From positions 1 to 18,486 of the forward strand of contig CAMCEP010000020.1 of the NCBI GenBank assembly GCA_945873675.1: 18,486 nt of DNA, read 5' to 3'. Each line of letters begins with the position of its first letter. The first letter of the stretch is position 1. Positions 5,818 through 12,706 of the stretch are shown piece after piece. Below the pieces are notes generated by a model, which was not told where the DNA came from, searched no databases, and was given only the letters and a program-made list of their open reading frames with translations. A program made the translations under genes and the position numbers. This DNA comes from Asaia bogorensis (GTDB taxonomy: Bacteria; Pseudomonadota; Alphaproteobacteria; Acetobacterales; Acetobacteraceae).

Positions 5818-6582
5818 ATGAAGACATTTCGGCTGATCGCGTCTGCCTGTATCGCCCTGGGCGTTGCTTGCGCTTCCTATCAGGCTGATGCCAGCCCTGC
5901 CAATCCGCAGAACAAGCCGAATGCCTCCACCCAGCGGCAACCTGCCGCCAAGCCGGTGCAGGCGCGTTCAAATGCGCAGGCGCAGCCGGTCAGGGTCAAT
6001 CAGATCGTTCAAGGGCCGCGCCGCTCCGCTGAGCAGGCGCGTCGAATCGCCCTGAGCGTCCCCGCGGGCGGCATTTCCTGCGTGCCTTATGTGCGCCAAG
6101 CGACAGGCATGGCGATCAGGGGCAATGGTGGCGATTGGTGGCATAATGCGGCCGGGCTCTACGCACGTGGCCATGCACCGGAACCGGGCGCGGTAATGGC
6201 GTTTGCCCGTACCGGCCAGATGCATGCCGGCCATGTGGCGGTGGTGCAGGAAGTGATCAGCGCCCGCGAAGTGCTGATTCATCACGCCAATTGGGGTGGC
6301 CCCGGCATTCGTCGCGGGTCCATCATGGCCGATGTGTCGGTGATTGATGTGTCGCTGAATAATGACTGGTCTTCGGTGCGGGTGCAGGTGGGCCGGGATC
6401 AGGAGAATATGGGCCGCATCTATCCGATCCAGGGCTTCATCTATGATCGCCCTGATAATGGCTATGTGCGTACCGCCGCCACGCCGCGGCCTGGTGGCCC
6501 GGTACTGGCCAATGCGCGCTCACTCCGCCCGGATGAGGTGCGGAGCTTTGAAGAAGTGGCGCAAGCCCCGGCGCGCCGCTAG
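5818..6582 (+). CDS. Secreted CHAP-domain amidase/peptidase
   Basis: A 254-residue protein with a signal peptide (basic KTFR, hydrophobic LIASACIALGVACA, likely cleavage after ADA at residue 25), then a Pro/Gln/Ala-rich linker (about 26-65) and a CHAP (NlpC/P60-like) domain at about 75-215. The catalytic cysteine is Cys88 in ISCVPYVRQ, the histidine is His139 in MHAGHVAVV, and Asn158 in HHANWG fits the third residue. CHAP enzymes cleave peptidoglycan amide bonds, so this is probably a periplasmic cell-wall hydrolase for growth or separation. The start follows from the signal peptide. The ribosome-binding site is weak and lies in a hairpin. The gene stands alone and converges with dinB. The domain is clear; which wall bond is cut cannot be seen. 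Confidence 0.88.
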   Translation: MKTFRLIASACIALGVACASYQADASPANPQNKPNASTQRQPAAKPVQARSNAQAQPVRVNQIVQGPRRSAEQARRIALSVPAGGISCVPYVRQATGMAIRGNGGDWWHNAAGLYARGHAPEPGAVMAFARTGQMHAGHVAVVQEVISAREVLIHHANWGGPGIRRGSIMADVSVIDVSLNNDWSSVRVQVGRDQENMGRIYPIQGFIYDRPDNGYVRTAATPRPGGPVLANARSLRPDEVRSFEEVAQAPARR

Positions 6583-6631
6583 AGCCTTTGCCGAACCGCC
6601 AATTGCGGCCACGTGGCTTGAAAACGCTCTA
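6580..6631. repeat. Inverted repeats between the convergent CHAP and dinB genes
   Basis: TAGAGC (6580-6585) pairs with GCTCTA (6626-6631). Inside lie a small CCGC/GCGG stem (6596-6608) and a perfect 10-bp palindrome GCCACGTGGC (6608-6617). The spacing suits a shared 3' end structure for both converging transcripts, but no proper T-tract follows, so I do not call it a terminator. Confidence 0.35.
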
Positions 6632-6635
6632 AGCC

Positions 6636-7931
6636 TTACTTTTCATTACTCTCCGGTTCGGCTTCCGGCGCTGGTTTCGCCTTAAAGCCGCGCCCGGCCA
6701 TTACCGCGTCTTCGCCAAAGCGCGCCCGCAAAGCCTCCATCGCCTTCCAGCGCGCCGCGCGGCGCGGTGCCTCCGGGTCTGCCAGATCGCCGCGATCCGC
6801 CTGATCCGCCGGCGCCAAGGGCTGGGCGCCAATGCCAATCAGCCGAAACGCTGTGCCATCCGCTTCCCGCTGCAATAGAGGCCTGGCGGCGGCGAAAATC
6901 ACCTCCGGCAATAGGCTTGGTTCCGGCAGGCGCTGAGAGCGGGTCCGCAACGCGAAATCGGCTGTCTTCAGCTTCAGAACCAAGCCGCCCGCCGCAAAGC
7001 CCTTGTCCTTGAGCCGCCGCGCGAGCTTTTCGCAAAGCTGCCAGAGCGGTGCCTCAAGCGCCGCCAGCAGCGCAATGTCAGTATCGAACGTCGTCTCGGC
7101 GCTGATGCTTTTGGTCTCTCGCGCCGGATTGACGGCGCGGTTATCCTCGCCGCGCGCACGCGCCACCAGCGCCGGGCCATCCGCGCCGAAGCGCGCCAAG
7201 GCAGCGCGCGCATCCAAAGCGGCCAATTGCCCAAGGCGCACAAACCCCGCCGCCGCAAGGCGCTTCGCCATGGCGGGCCCCACGCCGGGCAGCACCGCGA
7301 CGGATTGCGGCGCGAGCCAAGCGGCGGCCTCCCCCGCGCCGATCACAGCGAAGCCCCTCGGCTTGTCGCGTTCTGCCGCCAGCTTCGCCATCAGCCGGTT
7401 GGCCGCCAAACCGACCGAGACTGTCACACCCACCTCGCGCTCCACCGCCAGGGCAAAACGCGCCAGCACCACGGCGGGGGGCGCGTTGTGCAAGGCTTCG
7501 GTACCGCGCAGATCGAGCACTGCCTCATCTATCGAAAGCGGCTGCACAAGGGGGGTGAGCGCTTCCATCATTGCGCGGATGCGTGCCCCTTCGCGGGCGT
7601 ATTTGGCGATATCAGGCTTGATCACGACCGCATCGGGGCAGGCGGCACGCGCCTTGAACATCGGCATGGCGCTGCGCACACCGGAAAGCCGCGCAATATA
7701 GCAACAGGCCGCGACCACGCCGCGCGTGCCGCCGCCCACAATCACCGGGCGCGTCGCCAATTCGGGCTGGTCGCGCTTTTCGACACTGGCATAAAAGGCA
7801 TCGCAATCAATATGCGCGACCGTCAGGCGGAACACGTCTGGGTGGGCGATGATGCGGCGCGATCCGCAAGATGGGCAGCGCGTGAAATCCTCGGCCGCGT
7901 GATGGAAGCAATCGCGGCAGAGTGCCGGCAT
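6636..7931 (-). CDS. dinB: DNA polymerase IV (Y-family) with N-terminal zinc ribbon
   Basis: A 431-residue translesion polymerase. Residues 1-25 carry two Cys pairs (CRDC, CPSC), a zinc ribbon seen in some alphaproteobacterial DinB proteins. The catalytic core follows: IDCDAFYASVE (Asp42, Asp44, with Tyr47 at the steric-gate position) and SIDEA (Asp135, Glu136), which hold the two metal ions. The helix-hairpin-helix stretch LPGVGPAMAKRL and the little-finger domain (about 270-370) complete the family. The C-terminal tail has no obvious QLxLF clamp-binding peptide; the closest stretch is GDLADP. It bypasses DNA lesions at low fidelity. The ATG lies three bases after the stop of the upstream membrane-protein gene, so translation is probably coupled. 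I see no clear LexA box at the operon start. Confidence 0.95.
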   Translation of the reverse strand: MPALCRDCFHHAAEDFTRCPSCGSRRIIAHPDVFRLTVAHIDCDAFYASVEKRDQPELATRPVIVGGGTRGVVAACCYIARLSGVRSAMPMFKARAACPDAVVIKPDIAKYAREGARIRAMMEALTPLVQPLSIDEAVLDLRGTEALHNAPPAVVLARFALAVEREVGVTVSVGLAANRLMAKLAAERDKPRGFAVIGAGEAAAWLAPQSVAVLPGVGPAMAKRLAAAGFVRLGQLAALDARAALARFGADGPALVARARGEDNRAVNPARETKSISAETTFDTDIALLAALEAPLWQLCEKLARRLKDKGFAAGGLVLKLKTADFALRTRSQRLPEPSLLPEVIFAAARPLLQREADGTAFRLIGIGAQPLAPADQADRGDLADPEAPRRAARWKAMEALRARFGEDAVMAGRGFKAKPAPEAEPESNEK

Positions 7932-7934
7932 GGA

Positions 7935-8321
7935 TTAACGCCGGAGCCAGGGCATGGCGGCAAAACACGCCAGCAACAACGCGTAGATCGCGCCCTCAAA
8001 GCTTGCGAAATGCGCCAGCCATTGCTCGGGCGAAAGGCCGCGCATCGCCCGCGTCATCGCGATTTCCGCACCGATCAGCAGTGCCAGCCCAAAGACGCCC
8101 ATCAGCATGCGCCCGCCGGATTTGGGCGGGATGCCAAAACGGCGCGCGATCAGCGGCGCGAAATGGATAATGGCGGCGAGCATGGGAAGGGCCTCGATTG
8201 CACTTGCCACCGCAACACCAAGGCGCGGCGCCAGCAGCAATTCGCGCGTCGCACCCAGCAAAAAGCCAATCACATATAGCAGCAGAAAATAGACCGCTCC
8301 TGCTTTGAAGCTACGCCCCAT
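7935..8321 (-). CDS. Small four-helix membrane protein, unknown function
   Basis: I prefer the ATG at 8321, which gives 128 residues and shares one base with the fructokinase stop (TGATG); an in-frame ATG at 8336 would add five residues. Four hydrophobic segments are visible: AGAVYFLLLYVIGFLLGA, a central VAVASAIEALPMLAAIIHFAPLIA, MLMGVFGLALLIGAEIAM, and FEGAIYALLLACFAAMPWL at the end. A conserved-looking RELLLAPRLG follows helix 1 and MRGLSPEQWL precedes helix 4. There is no signal peptide beyond helix 1 and no catalytic motif, so it is an inner-membrane protein of unknown role. It sits between fructokinase and DNA polymerase IV with almost no spacing. I do not recognise a named family. Confidence 0.75.
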   Translation of the reverse strand: MGRSFKAGAVYFLLLYVIGFLLGATRELLLAPRLGVAVASAIEALPMLAAIIHFAPLIARRFGIPPKSGGRMLMGVFGLALLIGAEIAMTRAMRGLSPEQWLAHFASFEGAIYALLLACFAAMPWLRR

Positions 8322-9211
8322 CACCCGCCATCCCAAAGCCGCGCGGCGCCAAAAACGCCCGAGGAATCGCCATGCTTCGCCTGCACAACGGGCGTGCGCG
8401 CCACATCGCCAAAGCCATGCCGCGCCATCAGCCCAGGCACATCGCGATAGAGATGCGCCATATTGGACAAGCCGCCGCCCAGCACGATCACATCCGGGTC
8501 CAAGATATTGGCAATCATCGCCAAGGCCCGCGCCAACCTATCCGCATGCCGCGCCAGTGCTGCCGCCGCACGCTGATCCCCCGCCGCCGCCCGCGCCGGC
8601 AGGCCAGAGGCATCACGCGCCCCCGCCCCATCGCAATCCGCTGCCAAGGCAGGGCCGGACAGAAAGGTCTCCAGGCAACCATGCTGGCCGCACCAGCAGC
8701 GGGGCCCGGGAAATTCCTCAGTCCGCATCCAAGGCAAGGGCACATGGCCCCATTCGCCGCCCGTGCCATTTGGCCCATCCAGAATCCGCCCGCCCGAGAC
8801 AATGCCCGCACCCGTGCCGGTGCCGATGATCACCGCAAAAACCGTAGTGTAGCCCGCGCCGGCGCCATCGGCGGCTTCGCTCATCGCCAGGCAATTCGCG
8901 TCATTGCTGATGCGCACCGCGCGCCCAAGGCGGGCTTCCAAATCCTGCTTCAAGGCGCGGCCATTCAAAGCCTGGGAATTGGCGTTGCGTACCAGGCCGG
9001 TCACGGGGCTCAGACTGCCTGGAATACCGACGCCTATGCTGCCCTGCTGGCCAAGCCGCGCTTCGGCTTCCGCCACCAAGCCCGTGATGGTCGCCAAAAC
9101 GCCCTCATAATCCGCAGGGCTCGCGCGGCGTTCGCGCAGCAGCACAGCGCCATCATCGCCAAGGGCCACGATTTCCGTCTTGGTGCCGCCCAGATCAATG
9201 CCGAGTTTCAT
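8321..9211 (-). CDS. mak: ROK-family fructokinase, Mak-like
   Basis: The 296-residue product begins MKLGIDLGGTKTE, as in E. coli Mak, so I use the ATG at 9211, not an upstream in-frame start at 9271. ROK kinases phosphorylate sugars in the cytosol with ATP; Mak acts on fructose to give fructose 6-phosphate. The phosphate-binding DLGGTKTE is at 6-13, the catalytic Asp104 is in SNDANC, and the structural zinc site is His156 (GEWGHVPLPW) plus CWCGQHGC (Cys172, Cys174, Cys179). LDPDVIVLGGG and AKHGDSSGVFGAA near the end are also Mak-like. The ribosome-binding site is weak. It is the first gene of a minus-strand operon with the membrane protein and dinB, and divergent from the tusA-like gene 80 bp away. 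Family is certain; fructose preference is inferred, with other hexoses possible. Confidence 0.9.
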   Translation of the reverse strand: MKLGIDLGGTKTEIVALGDDGAVLLRERRASPADYEGVLATITGLVAEAEARLGQQGSIGVGIPGSLSPVTGLVRNANSQALNGRALKQDLEARLGRAVRISNDANCLAMSEAADGAGAGYTTVFAVIIGTGTGAGIVSGGRILDGPNGTGGEWGHVPLPWMRTEEFPGPRCWCGQHGCLETFLSGPALAADCDGAGARDASGLPARAAAGDQRAAAALARHADRLARALAMIANILDPDVIVLGGGLSNMAHLYRDVPGLMARHGFGDVARTPVVQAKHGDSSGVFGAARLWDGG

Positions 9212-9291
9212 GCTAATAGTCTTGGTCAAGCGCGCGCGGCGCCGCAAGCCTGAACTGGCAGTGACGCGCAAGGCATAGTGGAAGAAAACGC

Positions 9292-9531
9292 ATGAGCGAG
9301 ACGATTCTGGACGTAAAGGGCCTGACCTGCCCCTTGCCGGTGCTGAAGGCGAATAAGACGTTGCGCGGCTTGGCAGCCGGGGCGCGGCTGACGGTGCTGG
9401 CGACGGACCCGGCCTCGGTTCCCGATTTCAACGCCTTTTGCCGCGAAACCGGCCATGCGCTGGTCGCCTTTTCCGAAGATCAGGGCAGCTATCGCTTCGT
9501 CATCCGCAAGCGCGACGACCCACCGGCATGA
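9292..9531 (+). CDS. tusA: TusA-like sulfurtransferase
   Basis: A 79-residue protein with the family signature LTCPLPVLK; the persulfide-carrying cysteine is Cys13, followed by Pro14 and Pro16. TusA-type proteins relay sulfur from cysteine desulfurase to tRNA thiolation, molybdopterin or other sulfur pathways in the cytosol. The length is normal (about 75-80). GGAAGAAAA precedes the ATG. The stop overlaps the start of the next gene as ATGA, so the two are translated together. Many TusA paralogues are not true TusA, so the symbol marks the family and not a proven tRNA-thiolation role. Confidence 0.85.
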   Translation: MSETILDVKGLTCPLPVLKANKTLRGLAAGARLTVLATDPASVPDFNAFCRETGHALVAFSEDQGSYRFVIRKRDDPPA

Positions 9532-10457
9532 GCGTGCTGATCCTGACCCATGCCGCTTGCGTGGCGCATGACCCCGGCCCCCATCACCCGGAATGCCCGG
9601 ACCGCTGGCGCGCCGTGACGCGCGCCCTGGAAGCGGAAGCCTTCAGCACCCTGCCCCGCGCCGAAGCACCGCGCGCAACCCACGAACAAATCCTGCGCGT
9701 GCATCCCGAAGCCTATCTGCAAGCGATTCTGGGAGCAGCACCCGCCGAGGGCGATCGTGTCGCGCTGGATGCCGATACCATCATGTCCCATGGCAGCATC
9801 GAAGCCGCCCTGCGAAGCGCCGGCGCGGCAGTGGCGGCGGTGGATGCGGTGTGCTCTGGCCCCATTCGCCACGCCTTTTGCGCCACGCGCCCGCCTGGCC
9901 ATCACGCCGAACCAGCGCGCCCCATGGGGTTCTGCCTTTTTGCCAATGCAGCCATTGCTGCGCGCCATGCCCAGGCTGTGCATCGGCTGACGCGCGTGGC
10001 GGTCGCTGATTTTGATGTGCATCACGGCAATGGCACGCAAGCCTGTTTTGAGGCTGATGCATCGCTGATGCTGGCATCATCCCATCAATGGCCGCTTTAT
10101 CCCGGCACCGGCGCGCCGCAGGAAAGGGGTGTTGGCAATATCTTCAACGCAACGCTGCCGCCTGGCGCCGATGGCGCGGCGTTTCGCGCCGTATGGGAAA
10201 GACTATTGCTGCCCGCTTTGGATGCCTTCGCGCCTGAATTGCTGATCATCTCGGCCGGGTTTGACGCGCATGTCGCGGATCCGCTGGCGCAGCTTCGGCT
10301 GACGGAGGCGGATTTCGCCTGGATCACGGAAGAACTTTGCGCATTGGCCGCGCGCCATGCTGCGGGGCGCATGGTTTCAGTGCTGGAGGGCGGCTATGAT
10401 CTTGATGCCCTTGGCGCTTCAGTGGCCGCCCATGTCCAGGCCTTGATGCTGAATTAA
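9528..10457 (+). CDS. Histone deacetylase family hydrolase
   Basis: The start ATG at 9528 overlaps the tusA-like stop (ATGA); a longer frame from 9438 merely runs into that gene. The 309-residue product is a class II-like zinc deacetylase: RPPGHHA with the His125/His126 pair, DFDVHHGNGTQ (Asp163 and His165 as zinc ligands), SAGFDAH (Asp246, third zinc ligand) and the glycine-tyrosine EGGYD (Tyr290). Bacterial members remove acetyl groups from lysines, polyamines or small amides such as acetoin-linked substrates; the substrate here is unknown. The cytosolic protein has no signal peptide. In many alphaproteobacteria this gene directly precedes xseB, ispA and dxs; here a transport-receptor gene lies between. 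Confidence 0.9.
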   Translation: MSVLILTHAACVAHDPGPHHPECPDRWRAVTRALEAEAFSTLPRAEAPRATHEQILRVHPEAYLQAILGAAPAEGDRVALDADTIMSHGSIEAALRSAGAAVAAVDAVCSGPIRHAFCATRPPGHHAEPARPMGFCLFANAAIAARHAQAVHRLTRVAVADFDVHHGNGTQACFEADASLMLASSHQWPLYPGTGAPQERGVGNIFNATLPPGADGAAFRAVWERLLLPALDAFAPELLIISAGFDAHVADPLAQLRLTEADFAWITEELCALAARHAAGRMVSVLEGGYDLDALGASVAAHVQALMLN

Positions 10458-10517
10458 CCCTTGCAGAGCGCCGCCCAGCGCCCCCAAATTCCGCATTACA
10501 TAACAAAGAGGTCCGCC

Positions 10518-11486
10518 ATGCGTCGCCGTCATCTCCTCGCTGCCCTACCCGCCGCGGCTTTAGCACCACGCCTTGCCACCGCGCAGGATTGGCCGCCCGG
10601 CCCGGTGCGCGCCATTGTGCCCTTCGCCCCGGGCTCCGCCACCGATACGGTCGCGCGCGTCTTTACCGAGAAAATGCGCGATACCCTTGGCCAGAATGTC
10701 GTGGTGGAAAACCGCGCCGGCGCCAATGGGCTGATCGGGGCCGAGGCCGTCGCCCGCGCCACGCCCGATGGCCTGACCGTGCTGATCGGCACCAATTCCA
10801 CCAATGCCGCCGCAGGCGCCCTGTTCAAGCGCGTGCCCTTTGATGTGGACACCGCCTTCATCCCGGTCTCAACCCTTGGCTCTGTCCCCCTGCTGGTTGC
10901 GGTGCGGGCAGAATCGCGCTGGCAGAACCTGGCCGAATTGCTGGCCGAGGCGAAAGCGAAGCCGGAGGGCGTCACCTATGCCTCCGCGTCTTCGTCCCAG
11001 CAGGTCTCGACCGAGCTTATGGCCCATATGGCCGGCGCCAAGATGCTGCGCGTGCCTTATCGGTCCTCACCCTTGGCGGTGCAGGATTTGCTGGCGGGTC
11101 GGGTTGATCTTTTCGTGGCTGATCAATTGGTTATCCTGCCGCAGGCGCGCGAAGGGAAGCTGCGTATCCTCGGCATCACCTCCCCGCAGCGTTCCGCCAT
11201 GCTGCCGGAGATTCCAACCGTGGCCGAAGCCGGGAACCTGCCCGGCTATCAGATCACCGCCTGGTTCGGGCTTTTCGTGCCTGCCGGCACGCCGGCCCTG
11301 GCCGTTTCCCGCCTGAATGCCGCCGTGCGCCGCGCCGGGGAACAGGCCGATTTGCGCGAAAGGCTTTCTTCCGGCTTCGGGATGGTGGTTTCCACCTCCA
11401 CCCCCGAGGAGGCTGCCGCCTTTGTGAAGGCCGAGACCCAGCGCTGGACCTCGGCCATTCGTACCGCGGGCATCGAACCGGAATAG
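10518..11486 (+). CDS. TTT-type (Bug family) periplasmic substrate-binding protein
   Basis: The ATG at 10518 has AGAGG seven bases upstream and starts a clean signal peptide with a twin-arginine-like RRRHLL and likely cleavage after LATA (residue 22); an upstream in-frame ATG at 10461 is not needed. The 322-residue Bug protein shows the family marks: RAIVPFAPGSATD after the signal, VVENRAGANGLIGAEAVARA, and P-T-V-A-E-A-G near the C-terminal third (IPTVAEAGNLPGYQ). Bug proteins capture carboxylates in the periplasm for tripartite tricarboxylate transporters. No TctA/TctB membrane genes are in the window, so this is an orphan receptor. It lies between the deacetylase gene and xseB with 60 and 33 bp gaps, on the same strand. 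Ligand unknown. Confidence 0.92.
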   Translation: MRRRHLLAALPAAALAPRLATAQDWPPGPVRAIVPFAPGSATDTVARVFTEKMRDTLGQNVVVENRAGANGLIGAEAVARATPDGLTVLIGTNSTNAAAGALFKRVPFDVDTAFIPVSTLGSVPLLVAVRAESRWQNLAELLAEAKAKPEGVTYASASSSQQVSTELMAHMAGAKMLRVPYRSSPLAVQDLLAGRVDLFVADQLVILPQAREGKLRILGITSPQRSAMLPEIPTVAEAGNLPGYQITAWFGLFVPAGTPALAVSRLNAAVRRAGEQADLRERLSSGFGMVVSTSTPEEAAAFVKAETQRWTSAIRTAGIEPE

Positions 11487-11499
11487 ACATTTCGATATT

Positions 11500-11517
11500 T
11501 GTCAGGTTAGGCTGACA
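11500..11517 (+). repeat. Perfect dyad over the xseB ribosome-binding region
   Basis: TGTCAG (11500-11505) and CTGACA (11512-11517) form a perfect 6-bp inverted repeat with loop GTTAGG, ending two bases before the xseB ATG. The AGG of the ribosome-binding site lies in the loop. It could be an RNA hairpin over the start region or a protein binding site. Confidence 0.45.
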
Positions 11518-11519
11518 GT

Positions 11520-11780
11520 ATGACTCGTACACCCAATGCGGCGGCGGGAGCTCCGCCGCCAGATATCGCCGCCCTTTCCTTCGAGCAAGCGCTCGCGGAA
11601 CTTGAGGGAATTGTGCGGGAATTGGAAAGCGGCAAGGGCGCTTTGGAAGCCTCGGTCACCGCTTATCAGCGCGGCGCAGCGCTGAAGCGCCATTGTGAAG
11701 CGAAGCTCGCCGAGGCTGAGCAGAAAATCCAAGCCATTGTGGATGGCCCCGCCGGGCCATCCTTGCGCGACGTGGAATAA
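11520..11780 (+). CDS. xseB: Exodeoxyribonuclease VII small subunit
   Basis: An 86-residue, mostly helical protein. The conserved core LSFEQALAELEGIVRELESG (about 19-38) followed by ALEASVTAYQRGAALKRHCEAKLAEAEQKI is diagnostic of XseB. Several copies bind the XseA large subunit to form the cytosolic enzyme that degrades single-stranded DNA to oligonucleotides; xseA is not in the window. The gene is 8 bp upstream of ispA, in the order common in bacteria. A small dyad covers its ribosome-binding region. The length is normal. Confidence 0.93.
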   Translation: MTRTPNAAAGAPPPDIAALSFEQALAELEGIVRELESGKGALEASVTAYQRGAALKRHCEAKLAEAEQKIQAIVDGPAGPSLRDVE

Positions 11781-11788
11781 GGCCCCGC

Positions 11789-12706
11789 ATGTCTGCTGCC
11801 GCCCCCGATCCCGCCAAGGCCCTTGCTGACGCCATGGCGTCAGCGGCAGCGGAAATTGATCGCGCGCTTGATGCGCTGATCCCACCGCCGGAAGGTGATG
11901 AAGCACGGCTGTTTGAAGCCATGCGCTATGCCAGCATGGGCGGCGGCAAAAGGCTGCGCGGATTCCTGGTGCTGGAAGGAGCCGCGCAATTCAGCGTGGC
12001 GCGTGAAGCGGCGCTGCGCGTCGCGGCAGCGATTGAAATGCTGCACGCCTATTCGCTGGTGCATGATGATCTGCCCTGCATGGATGATGATGATCTGCGC
12101 CGCGGCAAGCCCACCGTGCATCGCGCCTTTGATGAAGCAACCGCCGTGCTGGCCGGCGATGCGCTGCAAACCCAGGCCTTTCTGGTGTTGAGCGAACCCG
12201 ACACACACCCCGATCCCGCTGTGCGGGCGGAGTTGTGTCGTGCCTTGGCACGCGCTGCAGGGGCGCGCGGCATGTGTGGTGGGCAGATGCTGGATATGCT
12301 GGCGGAAGAAGCCGGCCGGCCTTTGGAAGAAGCGGAAATCGGCCGGCTGCAATTGCTAAAGACCGGCAAGCTGATTGAATTTTCTGCCGAAGCAGGCGCC
12401 ATTCTGGGCAAGGCGCCCATCCAGCTACGCCATGCGCTTTCTGCCTATGGCCGTGATATGGGCGCGGCCTTTCAGATTGCCGATGATGTGCTGGATGCCA
12501 CCGCCTCAGCCGAGGAAACCGGCAAGCGCACCGGCAAGGATGCCGATGCAGGCAAGGCCACTTTGGTTGGGCTTTTGGGACTTGAACGCGCCAGGCTGCA
12601 AGCGGAACGGCTTGCCGCCCAGGCGCAAGGCCATCTGGATGCTTTTGGGCAAGCAGCGGCGCATTTGCGCGCGCTGGCCGATTACACAATCGCGCGGAGA
12701 AGCTGA
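11789..12706 (+). CDS. ispA: Farnesyl diphosphate synthase
   Basis: A 305-residue trans-prenyl diphosphate synthase. The first aspartate-rich motif is DDLPCMDDDDLRRGKPT (Asp93, Asp94, Asp99), the bacterial type with two extra residues; the second is DDVLD (232-236). MGGGKRLRG (50-58) binds isopentenyl diphosphate, and GGQMLD (164-169) and KTGKLIEFS (191-199) are further family marks. It condenses IPP with DMAPP and then geranyl diphosphate to give farnesyl diphosphate for quinones, undecaprenyl carrier and hopanoids. The stop is directly followed by the dxs ATG, and the dxs ribosome-binding site GGAGAAG lies inside the end of this gene, so expression is coupled. A longer-chain product is possible but the sequence is most like IspA. 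Confidence 0.93.
   Translation: MSAAAPDPAKALADAMASAAAEIDRALDALIPPPEGDEARLFEAMRYASMGGGKRLRGFLVLEGAAQFSVAREAALRVAAAIEMLHAYSLVHDDLPCMDDDDLRRGKPTVHRAFDEATAVLAGDALQTQAFLVLSEPDTHPDPAVRAELCRALARAAGARGMCGGQMLDMLAEEAGRPLEEAEIGRLQLLKTGKLIEFSAEAGAILGKAPIQLRHALSAYGRDMGAAFQIADDVLDATASAEETGKRTGKDADAGKATLVGLLGLERARLQAERLAAQAQGHLDAFGQAAAHLRALADYTIARRS

Noticed and set aside
5576..5821. 81-codon frame whose stop overlaps the CHAP start as ATGA
   Set aside because: It begins with TTG without a ribosome-binding site, its codon choice is unlike its neighbours, and it spans the repeat cluster and leader hairpin.
7227..9253. Long plus-strand open frames (7227-8279 and 8372-9253) antisense to dinB, the membrane gene and mak
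   Set aside because: They are rich in His, Arg and Gln, show no recognisable fold, and lie opposite genes with complete catalytic motifs.
9251..9266. Possible LexA box (GAAC-N7-GACG) upstream of the operon containing dinB
   Set aside because: The second half-site matches only two of four bases of the alphaproteobacterial GAAC-N7-GAAC type, so SOS control is not supported.
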